Origin: UMGS755 sp045590535
GTDB lineage: Bacteria; Bacillota; Clostridia; UBA1381; UBA9506
DNA: 60,936 bases
Direction: 5' to 3'
Assembly: GCA_045590535.1 (NCBI GenBank)
Contig: JAZNRE010000009.1
Span: 1-60,936 of the forward strand
The stretch's first letter is position 1, and every line of letters begins with the position of its first letter. Positions 8,164-16,745 of the stretch are shown piece after piece. Both the position numbers and the translations under genes were made by a program. Under the pieces are notes generated by a model. The model made no database searches. It saw only the letters and a program-made list of their open reading frames with translations, and had not been told where the DNA came from.

Positions 8164-9270
8164 ATGAAAGACCTTAAGGACTATTTTAAACAACTGGATT
8201 ATGTATTGATTACCATTGCTGGGGTTTTGGCGCTTTTAGGCGTTTTGACGATCGCCAGCGCCGTTCGTTCTGACGAAGGCAGCCGACAGCTTTTGGTGCA
8301 GGCCCTGGCCATTTGCCTGGGTCTTGGTGGCATGCTGTTTATAGCCGCAATTGACTATGAGTCATACACCGATTTTGCCAAATTCATCTATCTTGGCAGC
8401 GTTTTAATCCTTCTTTTTGTCCTGCTTTTTGGCGAGGGCAAAGACGAAACCGGTGCCAATAGCTGGATTCGTTTGGGCAGCGTTGGCATTCAGCCCTCAG
8501 AGCTTGTTAAAATAGCCTTTTGCATCACCTTTTCAATTCATCTTTCAAAGCAGCATGAAAATGTGAACAACCCCAAAGTTTTGTTGCAATTATTCTTGCA
8601 TTTTGCCGTTTTAACCGGCTTGGTTATCTTGCAAAATGACACCGGCACGGCTCTCGTCTTTTTGTTTATGTTTTTGTGCATGCTTTTTGCAGCCGGCCTT
8701 TCTTTTAAGTATATTTTTGCCGGTCTCGGTGCCTTTGTTGCCTTTGCGCCCCTTGCCTGGTTTGTGCTGATGCGCCCTTATCAGAGGGAGCGTATTTTGG
8801 TATTTTTAAATCCTGAACGGGATGCCATGGGTGCTGGCTATCAGGTTTTGCAATCCAAAATTGCCATTGGTTCAGGTGAATTTTTAGGCCGGGGTTACAT
8901 GCAAGGCCCCCAAAACCAGTTGGCTATGCTGCCCGAAAAAGAGACTGACTTTATTTACGGAGTGTTTGGTGAAGAGTTTGGTTTTATCGGCTGTATTATT
9001 GTGTTGGCTCTGCTGGCTCTTTTAATTATGCGTTGCATTAACATTGGTTTGCACGCTAAAAATGAACTTGGTTGCTTTATGTGCATTGGCATTGCCTCTA
9101 TGTTTATGTTCCACACTTTTGAAAACATTTTAATGTGTATCGGTTTAATGCCCGTAACCGGTATTCCCCTGCCCTTTTTAAGTTACGGTGGTTCCAGCGC
9201 ATTAACCAATTTCTTGGCTGTGGGTCTTGTTCTGTCCGTTTGGTCAAGGCGACGGGTTTTGCGTTTTTAG
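8164..9270 (+). CDS. rodA: SEDS-family peptidoglycan polymerase (RodA type)
   Basis: Integral membrane glycosyltransferase that polymerises lipid II into glycan strands; 368 aa with about 10 membrane helices. The SEDS signature is clear at the C-terminus (LMPVTGIPLPFLSYGGSSAL), and SWIRLGSVGIQPSELVKIAF is the conserved early motif. Start ATG 8164 has TGGAG six bases upstream; an extension to 8116 lacks a ribosome-binding site and adds a non-family N-terminus. There is no mreBCD, PBP2 or ftsZ cluster nearby, so RodA versus FtsW or SpoVE cannot be settled from context. RodA is favoured by overall sequence feel and the absence of division neighbours. Confidence 0.85.
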   Translation: MKDLKDYFKQLDYVLITIAGVLALLGVLTIASAVRSDEGSRQLLVQALAICLGLGGMLFIAAIDYESYTDFAKFIYLGSVLILLFVLLFGEGKDETGANSWIRLGSVGIQPSELVKIAFCITFSIHLSKQHENVNNPKVLLQLFLHFAVLTGLVILQNDTGTALVFLFMFLCMLFAAGLSFKYIFAGLGAFVAFAPLAWFVLMRPYQRERILVFLNPERDAMGAGYQVLQSKIAIGSGEFLGRGYMQGPQNQLAMLPEKETDFIYGVFGEEFGFIGCIIVLALLALLIMRCINIGLHAKNELGCFMCIGIASMFMFHTFENILMCIGLMPVTGIPLPFLSYGGSSALTNFLAVGLVLSVWSRRRVLRF

Positions 9271-9320
9271 CCATACGGCTGAATCAATACAACTTTTTTC
9301 AAATTTTTAGAAAAAAGGAC

Positions 9321-9349
9321 TTGCTTTTTCTTTCAGGATGTGCTATACT
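9321..9349 (+). promoter_or_regulatory. Promoter of tRNA-Arg
   Basis: -35 TTGCTT (9321-9326), 17 bp, -10 TATACT (9344-9349), 40 bp before the tRNA. Confidence 0.7.
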
Positions 9350-9389
9350 ATCACTGTTGCGTTGATATAAACAACCGCATTTACATTTT

Positions 9390-9466
9390 GCGCCCGTAGC
9401 TCAGCTGGATAGAGTGCCTGGCTACGAACCAGTAGGTCGGGAGTTCGAATCTCTCCGGGCGCGCCA
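9390..9466 (+). tRNA. tRNA-Arg(ACG)
   Basis: Full cloverleaf: acceptor stem GCGCCCG/CGGGCGC, D arm GCTCAGCTGGATAGAGT, anticodon ACG at 9424-9426 in loop CTACGAA, T arm GGGAGTTCGAATCTCTC, discriminator G and encoded CCA (9464-9466). A34 is presumably deaminated to inosine by TadA to read CGU/CGC/CGA. It has its own promoter and terminator. Confidence 0.97.
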
Positions 9467-9497
9467 AAAATCCTCGTACAGTTGTACGGGGATTTTT
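9467..9497 (+). terminator. Terminator of tRNA-Arg
   Basis: AAAAATCCTCGTAC/GTACGGGGATTTTT stem with an AGTT loop, starting directly after CCA. Confidence 0.85.
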
Positions 9498-9562
9498 ACT
9501 TATCCTTTGTTGTTTGTATTCAAAAAACGAGAGAAAATAAATCATAGTGTGTGGTGAAAAGC

Positions 9563-10144
9563 ATGTCAAAGAAAAAGTTGATTGTTGCCACAGGAAACCT
9601 TGGCAAACTAAAAGAGATTAAAGCTATTTTGTCGGATTATGAAGTCCTTGGTGCAAAAGAAGCAGGTTTTAATTTTGACGCCGAAGAAAACGGCAAAGAC
9701 TTTTTTGAAAATGCCTATATTAAGGCAGCTGCTCTGCGTGAGCAAACCGATTGCGCTGTTTTGGCCGATGATTCCGGCTTGTGTGTTGATGCTTTAGATG
9801 GCGCCCCGGGTATTTATTCTGCCCGCTACGCCGGCGTTAATGCCACCGATGAAGAAAATGTTGAAAAGCTTCTTTCCGCACTTAAAAATGTTCCGTTAAA
9901 AGAGCGCACCGCACGGTTTCTTTGTGCCATGTGTCTCTTAACTGCAGAGGGAGAGGCCCTCTATGGTGAAGGCAGCTGCGAAGGCCTTATTTTAGAGACC
10001 CCTTCGGGCAACATGGGCTTTGGCTATGACCCTGTTTTTTATTCCCTAGACTTTAACGAAAGCTTTGGCACACTATCGGCTGAAAAGAAAAACGCCGTCA
10101 GCCATCGCCGCCGTGCTTTAGAGGATTTAAAAACAAAACTTTAA
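9563..10144 (+). CDS. rdgB: XTP/dITP pyrophosphatase (non-canonical purine NTPase)
   Basis: HAM1/RdgB family: hydrolyses ITP, dITP and XTP to the monophosphates to clean the nucleotide pool (cytosol, Mg-dependent). Motifs: VATGNLGKLKEIKAIL at the N-terminus, DDSGLCVDALDGAPGIYSAR (substrate and metal site) and MGFGYDPVF near residue 150. Length 193 aa is typical. ATG 9563 is chosen because the family starts just before IVATGN; the ribosome-binding site is weak (GGTG), and GTG 9551 is the alternative. A strong terminator follows. Confidence 0.93.
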   Translation: MSKKKLIVATGNLGKLKEIKAILSDYEVLGAKEAGFNFDAEENGKDFFENAYIKAAALREQTDCAVLADDSGLCVDALDGAPGIYSARYAGVNATDEENVEKLLSALKNVPLKERTARFLCAMCLLTAEGEALYGEGSCEGLILETPSGNMGFGYDPVFYSLDFNESFGTLSAEKKNAVSHRRRALEDLKTKL

Positions 10145-10153
10145 TGCTACAAA

Positions 10154-10193
10154 AAACCCGGGATATGATGTTCATATCCCGGGTTTCTTTTTA
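10154..10193 (+). terminator. Terminator after rdgB
   Basis: AAACCCGGGATATGA/TCATATCCCGGGTTT perfect 15-bp stem with a 3-base loop, then CTTTTTATA. Confidence 0.88.
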
Positions 10194-10213
10194 TAATGTA
10201 ATTTACTTTTCTC

Positions 10214-11575
10214 TTAGTTTCGCAGGCTGTGAATGGGGGCCGGAATGCGTCCGCCACGGGCAATAAAGGCACTGCTTTCATAAGAATTAACCGGCATAAC
10301 CGGTCCGGTTCCCAGCAGACCGCCAAACTCTACCATGTCGCCAACCTTTTTACCCGGCGCTGGAATTAAGCGAACCGCTGTTGTTTTGTTGTTCACCATG
10401 CCAATTGCAGTCTCATCGGCAATGATAGCGCTGAGAGTTTCGGCTGTGGTGTCACCAGGGACACAAATCATATCAAGACCTACAGAGCAAACACAGGTCA
10501 TAGCCTCTAATTTATCCAAAGAAAGGGCGCCCACCTGCACTGCTTCAATCATGCCGGCATCCTCACTGACGGGAATGAAGGCACCGGAAAGACCACCAAC
10601 ATAAGAGCTGGCCATAACGCCGCCTTTTTTTACAGCATCATTTAAAAGCGCCAGTGCCGCTGTTGTGCCATGGGTGCCGCAACGCTCAAGACCCATTTCC
10701 TCTAAAATATGCGCAACACTATCGCCAACGGCCGGGGTGGGTGCTAAAGATAAATCCACAATACCAAAGGGAACCTGCAGGCGACGGGATGCTTCTTGGG
10801 CCACCAACTGACCCATGCGCGTGATTTTAAACGCCGTCTTTTTAATGGTTTCGGCCACAACGCCAAAATCGGCACCGCGCACCTCTTCTAAGGCACATTT
10901 CACAACGCCGGGACCGGAAACGCCCACATTGATAACGGCATCTGGCTCACCCACGCCGCAAAAAGCACCTGCCATGAAGGGATTGTCCTCAACTGCATTG
11001 CAAAAAACAACCAGCTTGGCACAGCCAAAGCCATCTCTTTCTTTCGTTAATTCAGCCGTTTCTTTAATAATCCGGCCCATTTGCGCCACCGCATCCATGT
11101 TAATGCCGGCACGGGTGGTGCCCACATTCACACTGGAGCAAACACGCTCTGTAACCTTCAGCGCCTCGGGGATAGATGCAATAAGCGCCGCATCGCCTAC
11201 CGTCATGCCCTTGTGCACTAAAGCCGAAAAACCACCAATAAAGTTAACGCCCGTTGTTTCGGCTGCCTTATCAAGAGTTTTGGCAAGCTGCACAAAATCA
11301 GAAGGTGTCGGTGTGCCGCCAAGCAGCATGGAAGCCGGTGTTACCGAGATGCGCTTATTGATAATGGGAATGCCATATTCCGTTTCAATGTCTTCGGCTG
11401 TTTTCACCAGCTTTTCTGCTTGACGGGTGATTTTATCATATACCTGATTGCAAACCGTTTTCACATCGCTGCCGGCACATGACAAAAGAGAAATTCCCAT
11501 GGTAACGGTGCGAATGTCTAAATGCTCTTCGGCAATCATTTTAACGGTTTCTAAAATTTCCAAAGAATTTAACAT
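10214..11575 (-). CDS. UPF0210 (DUF711, PFL-like fold) family protein
   Basis: 453 aa, closely matching the UPF0210 family (MLNSLEILETVKMIAEEHLDIRTVTMGISL start; glycine-rich MEFGGLLGTGPVMPV end). The family is known structurally to resemble the pyruvate formate-lyase barrel, but the glycyl-radical motif is not visible here. No reaction has been established. Gene order ACT protein then UPF0210, 37 bp apart in one operon, is conserved across many Firmicutes and archaea, so the two proteins probably act together, perhaps with the ACT domain sensing an amino acid. AGGAGG precedes ATG 11575. The function should be read as unknown. Confidence 0.92.
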   Translation of the reverse strand: MLNSLEILETVKMIAEEHLDIRTVTMGISLLSCAGSDVKTVCNQVYDKITRQAEKLVKTAEDIETEYGIPIINKRISVTPASMLLGGTPTPSDFVQLAKTLDKAAETTGVNFIGGFSALVHKGMTVGDAALIASIPEALKVTERVCSSVNVGTTRAGINMDAVAQMGRIIKETAELTKERDGFGCAKLVVFCNAVEDNPFMAGAFCGVGEPDAVINVGVSGPGVVKCALEEVRGADFGVVAETIKKTAFKITRMGQLVAQEASRRLQVPFGIVDLSLAPTPAVGDSVAHILEEMGLERCGTHGTTAALALLNDAVKKGGVMASSYVGGLSGAFIPVSEDAGMIEAVQVGALSLDKLEAMTCVCSVGLDMICVPGDTTAETLSAIIADETAIGMVNNKTTAVRLIPAPGKKVGDMVEFGGLLGTGPVMPVNSYESSAFIARGGRIPAPIHSLRN

Positions 11576-11612
11576 GAAAAGCCTCCTGTTTTATTCACTC
11601 GTTTCAATTTGG

Positions 11613-11882
11613 TTAAATTCTGTGCATGGAATGAAACAAATCCTCATGCTGAATGCGAATGGAAAGCGAAAGCTCTTCGCTCAACTGGTCTAACCGGTCG
11701 GCGATTTTCTTAAAGCTCACATCCGACTTCTCAACATCCACCAACATAATCATGGTAAACATATCTTGCATGATGGTTTGTGAAATATCTAAAATATTTA
11801 TCTTGTTTTCCGATAAAACACGGCTGACCTCTGCAATAATGCCGATTTTATCCTGTCCTACAACGGTGATAACCGCACGCAT
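11613..11882 (-). CDS. ACT-domain protein, UPF0237 family
   Basis: 89 aa consisting of a single ACT domain (MRAVITVVGQDKIGIIAEVS, then NILDISQTIMQDMFTMIM), the beta-alpha-beta fold that usually binds an amino acid at a dimer interface. AAGGAGG precedes the ATG. First gene of the two-gene operon with the UPF0210 protein; the regulator-like role is inferred from the domain and the partner. It resembles the N-terminal ACT of GcvR but lacks the second domain. Confidence 0.9.
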   Translation of the reverse strand: MRAVITVVGQDKIGIIAEVSRVLSENKINILDISQTIMQDMFTMIMLVDVEKSDVSFKKIADRLDQLSEELSLSIRIQHEDLFHSMHRI

Positions 11883-11919
11883 GACATAACCTCCTTACAT
11901 CATTATACCAATATTATAC

Positions 11920-11948
11920 ACTATACACGGCTAAAAATCTAGTGGCAA
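11920..11948 (-). promoter_or_regulatory. Promoter of the ACT/UPF0210 operon
   Basis: Minus strand: -35 TTGCCA (11943-11948), 17 bp, -10 TATAGT (11920-11925). Confidence 0.55.
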
Positions 11949-12006
11949 ACGGAATATTTTCACTTACACTCTAACAAAAATATCTTTAAAACATTTTTCC
12001 TTCTTA

Positions 12007-12035
12007 TTTACATCCTGCAAAATCTGTGATATACT
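12007..12035 (+). promoter_or_regulatory. Promoter of hprK
   Basis: -35 TTTACA (12007-12012), 17 bp, -10 TATACT (12030-12035); divergent from the ACT/UPF0210 promoter. Confidence 0.6.
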
Positions 12036-12094
12036 TAAAATGGTTTGTTATGTCAAAATAAAAACGATACTGAATCACGAAAGGATGCGAGCAT

Positions 12095-13018
12095 ATGGAG
12101 GTTTTTGTTAATTTAGGAACACTAATTGATGAGCAAAATCTAGAATTGGTACATGGTGCTGAAAATTATAGAGATATTCCCATCACCAGTCCCGAGGCCA
12201 ATCGCCCCAGCTTGCAACTGGCCGGATTTTTTGATTATTTCGACCCGCGACGCATTCAGATTATTGGTAAAGTAGAATGTACATATTTGGATAAATTAAC
12301 AAAAGAAGAGCGCACAAAGCGACTCGACTGTCTGCTTTCTAAAAAGCTGCCTGCCGTTGTGGTCACCCACGGCTATGAAATTTTTCCGGAGCTTTTGGAA
12401 TGTGCCAAAAAATATGACACCACCCTTTTAAAAACCAAAGAAGAAACCTCTCAATTTATGAGTGACTTGCTTCTTTCCTTATCCGTTTGGTTGGCACCGG
12501 TAACCACTATGCACGGCGTTTTGGTTGAGGTTTTTGGCGAAGGCATTTTGCTTTTGGGTGAAAGCGGCGTTGGTAAAAGCGAAACCGCTATGGAACTTGT
12601 TAAGCGCGGACATCGCTTGGTGGCAGACGATGCTGTTGAAATCAAAAGAGTTTCCCGCAAAACCTTGGTGGGCAGTTCCCCTGAAATCATTCGCCATTTC
12701 ATTGAATTGCGGGGCATTGGCATCATTGATGTAAAGCGCATTTTTGGTATTGGTGCGGTTAAAGATACGGGTAACATCAATCTGGTTATTCACATGGAGC
12801 CCTGGCAGGCCGGCAAGCAATATGACCGCCTGGGTCTTGACGAAGAAACAACCGATATTATGGGCATTCAAGTGCCCTCGTTAACCATTCCTGTGAAACC
12901 GGGACGAAACCTTGCCATCATCATTGAAGTTGCCGCCATGAATCACAGACAAAAACAAATGGGCTATAACGCTGCAGAAGAATTAAACAGAAGATTGCTT
13001 GAACAAAACGAGGAATAA
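12095..13018 (+). CDS. hprK: HPr kinase/phosphorylase
   Basis: Bifunctional enzyme that phosphorylates and dephosphorylates Ser46 of HPr, the hub of carbon catabolite control in Firmicutes. The P-loop GESGVGKS is at residues 155-162, followed by the HprK signature LRGIGIIDVKRIFG near 210. Length 307 aa is normal. GAAAGGATG precedes the ATG. It heads a three-gene run, hprK-PHP-murB, with gaps of 30 and 12 bp. The rapZ-yvcK-whiA genes that often follow in Clostridia are absent, and ptsH is not in the window. Confidence 0.95.
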   Translation: MEVFVNLGTLIDEQNLELVHGAENYRDIPITSPEANRPSLQLAGFFDYFDPRRIQIIGKVECTYLDKLTKEERTKRLDCLLSKKLPAVVVTHGYEIFPELLECAKKYDTTLLKTKEETSQFMSDLLLSLSVWLAPVTTMHGVLVEVFGEGILLLGESGVGKSETAMELVKRGHRLVADDAVEIKRVSRKTLVGSSPEIIRHFIELRGIGIIDVKRIFGIGAVKDTGNINLVIHMEPWQAGKQYDRLGLDEETTDIMGIQVPSLTIPVKPGRNLAIIIEVAAMNHRQKQMGYNAAEELNRRLLEQNEE

Positions 13019-13048
13019 AAACGCACAACACAGGGGGCTTTCATAACC

Positions 13049-13852
13049 ATGGGTTATATCGTTAAAACAGAACCGCACACACATACAATGGTCAGCCATC
13101 ACGCTTACAATACCGTCCACGAGATGATTTGTGCCGCCGAGGCAAAGGGCATTGAGCTTTTAGCCATCACCAATCATGGACCGGATTTACATGTAACCGC
13201 TGATTTGCTTGGCTATGAGGGACGGGATACTGTATTTCCCGATGGAGCGCATCCATGGCATTTTGCCAATTTAAAATGTTTGCCCCGTCGTGTTGGTTCT
13301 GTCTATGTCATACGAGGCGCCGAAACGAATATAATAGATTATAATGGCACCGTTGATTTATCGGACGCTATCTTAAAAAAGCTGGATTGGGTCATTGCCA
13401 GCATTCACCGTCCCTGCTTAAATCCCGGAACAGTAGCTGACCACACCAATGCCTATATTAAGGCTTTGGAAAACCCTTATATTGATGCCATTGGCCACAG
13501 CGGACTGTCAAAATTTCCTTATGATATTGATGCGGTTTTGGAAACAGCCAAACGGCTTGATAAGGTCATTGAGCTGAATAACCATAGCTTCATCACACGC
13601 CCGGGCTCCGTTGAAAACTGCCATAAAATCGCTCGGCGTTGTGCAGAGCTTGGGGTTAAGGTCATGTTAAGCACCGACGCTCACAGCATTTACGAGCTGG
13701 GTAATGTTGAAAAGGCAGCTGCTATTGCCCAAGAGGCCGGCATCTCTCAGGAACAGATTATAAATGAAAATGCCGAGAAATTTCTGGCTCACATCTGCCA
13801 CCGTCGCGGTGTTGACAGAGCCATTTTTGAAAACACAAATCCCGGAGAATAA
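13049..13852 (+). CDS. PHP-domain phosphatase (YcdX-like)
   Basis: 267 aa PHP (polymerase and histidinol phosphatase) metallo-hydrolase. Metal-binding motifs: EPHTHTMVSHHAYNT (HxH) near residue 10, NHGPDLH near 43, ASIHRP near 120, GHSGLSKF near 150 and STDAHS near 210. This trinuclear-metal pattern is typical of YcdX-type phosphatases; the natural substrate is unknown. AGGGGG lies 11 bp before ATG 13049. It sits between hprK and murB, an arrangement common in Clostridia, without a known functional link. Confidence 0.88.
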   Translation: MGYIVKTEPHTHTMVSHHAYNTVHEMICAAEAKGIELLAITNHGPDLHVTADLLGYEGRDTVFPDGAHPWHFANLKCLPRRVGSVYVIRGAETNIIDYNGTVDLSDAILKKLDWVIASIHRPCLNPGTVADHTNAYIKALENPYIDAIGHSGLSKFPYDIDAVLETAKRLDKVIELNNHSFITRPGSVENCHKIARRCAELGVKVMLSTDAHSIYELGNVEKAAAIAQEAGISQEQIINENAEKFLAHICHRRGVDRAIFENTNPGE

Positions 13853-13864
13853 GGAGTGCTCACC

Positions 13865-14773
13865 ATGCTGAAACAAGTTTTGGAAACCCTGCAAAACACA
13901 CCCCATGTAACCTACAGGGAGCAGGCTTCCATGAAAGATTATACCAGCTTTCAAATCGGCGGTCCTGCTGATTTATTCATTCAGCCCGAAACCATCGAGT
14001 CACTCGTTTTTTGCCGCAACCTCTTGCAGCAAAATGAAATCCCATTTCACATCATTGGGGCAGGTTCCAACCTGCTGGTAGGTGATAAAGGCATCCGTGG
14101 TGCTGTTATCCGCCTGACAAAACCCTTTAGCACCATTACACAGGACGGCAACAGCTTAACCGCCGACGCTGGTGTGTCCCTTGCCCGTTTGGCTGCTTTC
14201 GCCTTAGAGGCAGGTCTTTCGGGTCTTGAATTTGCCTCCGGCATTCCGGGCACTTTGGGCGGCGCTGTTTATATGAACGCCGGTGCCTATGGCGGCGAAA
14301 TGAAAGATGTGGTCACAGAAACCCTTTATGCTGATGCTGCGGGCAACCTTCTGTCACTTAAAAAGGATGCTCACGAATTTGGCTATCGCAAAAGCTTTTT
14401 CTCCACACAAGATGCGGTTATTTTGCGTTCCACCGTGGTCTTAACACCCAAAGACCCACAACAAATCCGTGCGACCATGCAGGACCTTAACAATCGCCGC
14501 CGTGAAAAGCAACCCCTCACCTATCCCAGTGCCGGCAGCACATTCAAACGACCTGAAGGTCATTTTGCCGGTCAACTGATTGAAGAGGCGGGTTTAAAAG
14601 GTTTTTCTGTGGGCGGTGCCTGTGTATCGGAAAAGCATGCCGGCTTTGTGGTGAACACCGGTGGTGCCACCGCAGAAGATGTGCGCACGCTGATGCAGCA
14701 TGTCACCCAAACAGTTTATGAAAAATTTAGCGTAACCCTTGAGCCTGAAGTTCGTTTTTTGGGCGAATTTTAA
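13865..14773 (+). CDS. murB: UDP-N-acetylenolpyruvoylglucosamine reductase
   Basis: FAD enzyme that reduces UDP-GlcNAc-enolpyruvate to UDP-MurNAc with NADPH in peptidoglycan synthesis. FAD-binding motifs IIGAGSNLLVGDKGIRG and GIPGTLGGAVYMNAGAYGGEM; the catalytic region YRKSFF and the proton-donor segment PSAGSTFKRP are present, as is the ending EPEVRFLGEF. 302 aa. ATG 13865 is chosen because AAGGAG (13851-13856), overlapping the stop of the PHP gene, is eight bases away; the GTG at 13856 overlaps it. Last gene of the hprK run, ended by a strong hairpin. Confidence 0.95.
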   Translation: MLKQVLETLQNTPHVTYREQASMKDYTSFQIGGPADLFIQPETIESLVFCRNLLQQNEIPFHIIGAGSNLLVGDKGIRGAVIRLTKPFSTITQDGNSLTADAGVSLARLAAFALEAGLSGLEFASGIPGTLGGAVYMNAGAYGGEMKDVVTETLYADAAGNLLSLKKDAHEFGYRKSFFSTQDAVILRSTVVLTPKDPQQIRATMQDLNNRRREKQPLTYPSAGSTFKRPEGHFAGQLIEEAGLKGFSVGGACVSEKHAGFVVNTGGATAEDVRTLMQHVTQTVYEKFSVTLEPEVRFLGEF

Positions 14774-14791
14774 AAACAATTATATACAGCG

Positions 14792-14840
14792 AAAAGGGAT
14801 TGCAAACCTAAATTATGATAGGTGTGCAATCCCTTTTTCA
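14792..14840. terminator. Bidirectional terminator between murB and the cortex hydrolase
   Basis: AAAAGGGATTGCA/TGCAATCCCTTTTT long stem, with an inner ACCTA/TAGGT pairing; A and T runs flank it on both sides. Confidence 0.88.
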
Positions 14841-14845
14841 TTGTT

Positions 14846-15688
14846 TTACAGATAAAACTCATGATTCCGAATGGTGGTATAATAGGTGCGGTTGTTAGCA
14901 ATCCAATGGCTTTGCGCCGTCACAGGATTAAAAAAGAACAGGCATGGCCCCACAACCTTTTCTCCCTCCAGCGCTCGTTTTGCCGCTATAACGCTGTCAC
15001 CCAACGGTTTTTGATAAATGCTGCCGTCTAAAACAGGTGAAAACTGCACCCCATGATTACGGTCAAAAATAACACCGTAAATGGTGTTGGGATAGTCACG
15101 GCTTGCCACACGGTTTAAAATCACATTGCCCACGGCAATTTTGCCCCGCATGGGCTCCCCCTGACTTTCTGCATGAATAATCTTGGAAAGCCAGTAAATT
15201 TCGTCATCGGTATAATGCCGTGTCCCCACCATGCTCTGCGGTACTGTAATCCCGTCTTTTTGAATGTTCACCGTGTAGGTGTCAAAAATCCAATCCACCT
15301 GACAGCCAAGGGTTTCAGACACAAACCGAATGGGCACAAACAAACGGTCGCGGGCTAAAATAATGCCGCTATCCACCGAAACCGCTGCTCCGTTCACATA
15401 GGCAGTCTTTTTGCCTTTTGGCAAAACAATGGTGGTCCCCTGGTGCGCAATCACGGCCCTGTCGTTTTGGCTGTCCCAGGTAACACTGTCAGCCCCTATG
15501 GCTTCACTTACAAAACGAATGGGCACGAAGGTTGTTCCTTTGTGCAAAAAGGGTCTTGTGTCCATTTTAATCAAAGAGTTGTTAACGGTCATGGTGATGG
15601 GTGTGTCAAATGAAATGTCCTCTGCCGCTGCCGGCACACAAAAGCATAGCAGGCAAAACAGCAGACATAATAAGCTTTTCTTATGCAT
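14846..15688 (-). CDS. Secreted SleB/CwlJ-type cell wall hydrolase with copper-amine-oxidase-like N-terminal domain
   Basis: 280 aa exported protein. Signal peptide at residues 1-22 (MHKKSLLCLLFCLLCFCVPAAA). Residues 28-143 form a copper-amine-oxidase N-terminal-like domain, with VPIRFVSE occurring twice, at 55 and 118. Residues 160-280 are the Hydrolase_2 domain, with the probable catalytic E174 in IIHAESQGE and GNVILNRV following. SleB-type enzymes cut spore cortex or wall glycan at germination or during growth. ATG 15688 is chosen because GGAGGAG lies just upstream and it opens the signal peptide; the longer reading from 15757 has no signal. Whether it acts on cortex or vegetative wall is not shown by the sequence. 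Confidence 0.88.
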   Translation of the reverse strand: MHKKSLLCLLFCLLCFCVPAAAEDISFDTPITMTVNNSLIKMDTRPFLHKGTTFVPIRFVSEAIGADSVTWDSQNDRAVIAHQGTTIVLPKGKKTAYVNGAAVSVDSGIILARDRLFVPIRFVSETLGCQVDWIFDTYTVNIQKDGITVPQSMVGTRHYTDDEIYWLSKIIHAESQGEPMRGKIAVGNVILNRVASRDYPNTIYGVIFDRNHGVQFSPVLDGSIYQKPLGDSVIAAKRALEGEKVVGPCLFFFNPVTAQSHWIANNRTYYTTIRNHEFYL

Positions 15689-15804
15689 AACTGTTCTCCT
15701 CCAAATGAAACATTTCCACTTAAGTATACCATACCCACCCGTTTTAAGACAACCCACAATGTCTGGTAATTATGTTAACCTACCCCATATGATATATTTT
15801 GATA

Positions 15805-15844
15805 TATAAAAACGGAGACTGCGCTTTCTTTCGCAGCCTCCGTT
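15805..15844 (-). terminator. Terminator of argC-argB
   Basis: AACGGAG.CTGCG/CGCAG.CTCCGTT stem with one mismatch; the minus strand continues into TTTTTATAT. Confidence 0.75.
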
Positions 15845-15862
15845 TGTTCACTTTTATAGGGG

Positions 15863-16735
15863 TTATTTACTCTCACGGGTAAACATGGTGCCAATACCGG
15901 CATCGGTGAAGATTTCAAGCAAAATTGAGTGAAGAACACGGCCGTCAATAATGTGCACGCTGTTAACACCCTGCATGGTTGCTTCAATGCAGCCCTTTAC
16001 CTTGGGAATCATGCCGCCGCTGATGGTGCCTTCATCAATCATCTGTGCTGCCTTTGCCGAGGACATAGCATAAATAACATTGCCGTCTTGATCCTGCACA
16101 CCAGATACATCGGTTAAAAACATGAGCTTTTCAGCGCCTAAAGCCGCCGCAACAGCACCTGCTACCGTGTCTGCATTGATGTTGTAGCTCTGTCCGTTTT
16201 TATCAACACCAATGGGGGCAATAACGGGAATGAATTCATCTTTTGTCAGGTTCACCAAAAGATTTTGATTGATGTTAACAATGCGGCCCACAAAGCCTAA
16301 ATCCACAGGATTTCCATCGGCATCTTGATCCATTGCCTCACATTCAATCAAGCTACCGTCAATACCGCAAATGCCCACAGCCTTGCCGCCGTTTTGGTTT
16401 AAGAGCGAAACAATTTCTTTATTGGTTTTGCCCACCAAAACCATTTGAGCAACCCGCATGGTTTCCGCATCGGTCACCCGCAAACCGCCAACAAACTTAC
16501 TTTCAATCTGAAAAGCGGAAAGGGCCGCCGTAATGTCAGGGCCGCCACCATGCACAACAACCGGATGCATGCCTACATATTTAAGCAGCGTTACATCTTC
16601 CATAACTGAATGCTTCAGGTCTTCATTGATCATGGCATTGCCACCATATTTAATAACAACTGTTTTGTCATAAAACTTTTGTATGTAAGGAAGGGCCTCA
16701 ATTAAAATGCCCGCCTTTTTGATTAACTCCTGCAT
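15863..16735 (-). CDS. argB: Acetylglutamate kinase
   Basis: Second step of arginine synthesis: phosphorylates N-acetylglutamate. Amino-acid-kinase fold with VVIKYGGNAM (phosphate binding), VHGGGPDI (substrate) and GGMIPKVKGC near the C-terminus, which is the ATP/metal site. 290 aa. ATG 16735 has GGAGG well placed, overlapping the end of argC; the longer reading from 16795 runs into argC. It follows argC by 10 bp. The argJ, argD and argF genes are not in the window. Confidence 0.95.
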   Translation of the reverse strand: MQELIKKAGILIEALPYIQKFYDKTVVIKYGGNAMINEDLKHSVMEDVTLLKYVGMHPVVVHGGGPDITAALSAFQIESKFVGGLRVTDAETMRVAQMVLVGKTNKEIVSLLNQNGGKAVGICGIDGSLIECEAMDQDADGNPVDLGFVGRIVNINQNLLVNLTKDEFIPVIAPIGVDKNGQSYNINADTVAGAVAAALGAEKLMFLTDVSGVQDQDGNVIYAMSSAKAAQMIDEGTISGGMIPKVKGCIEATMQGVNSVHIIDGRVLHSILLEIFTDAGIGTMFTRESK

Positions 16736-16745
16736 CTTCTGCCTC

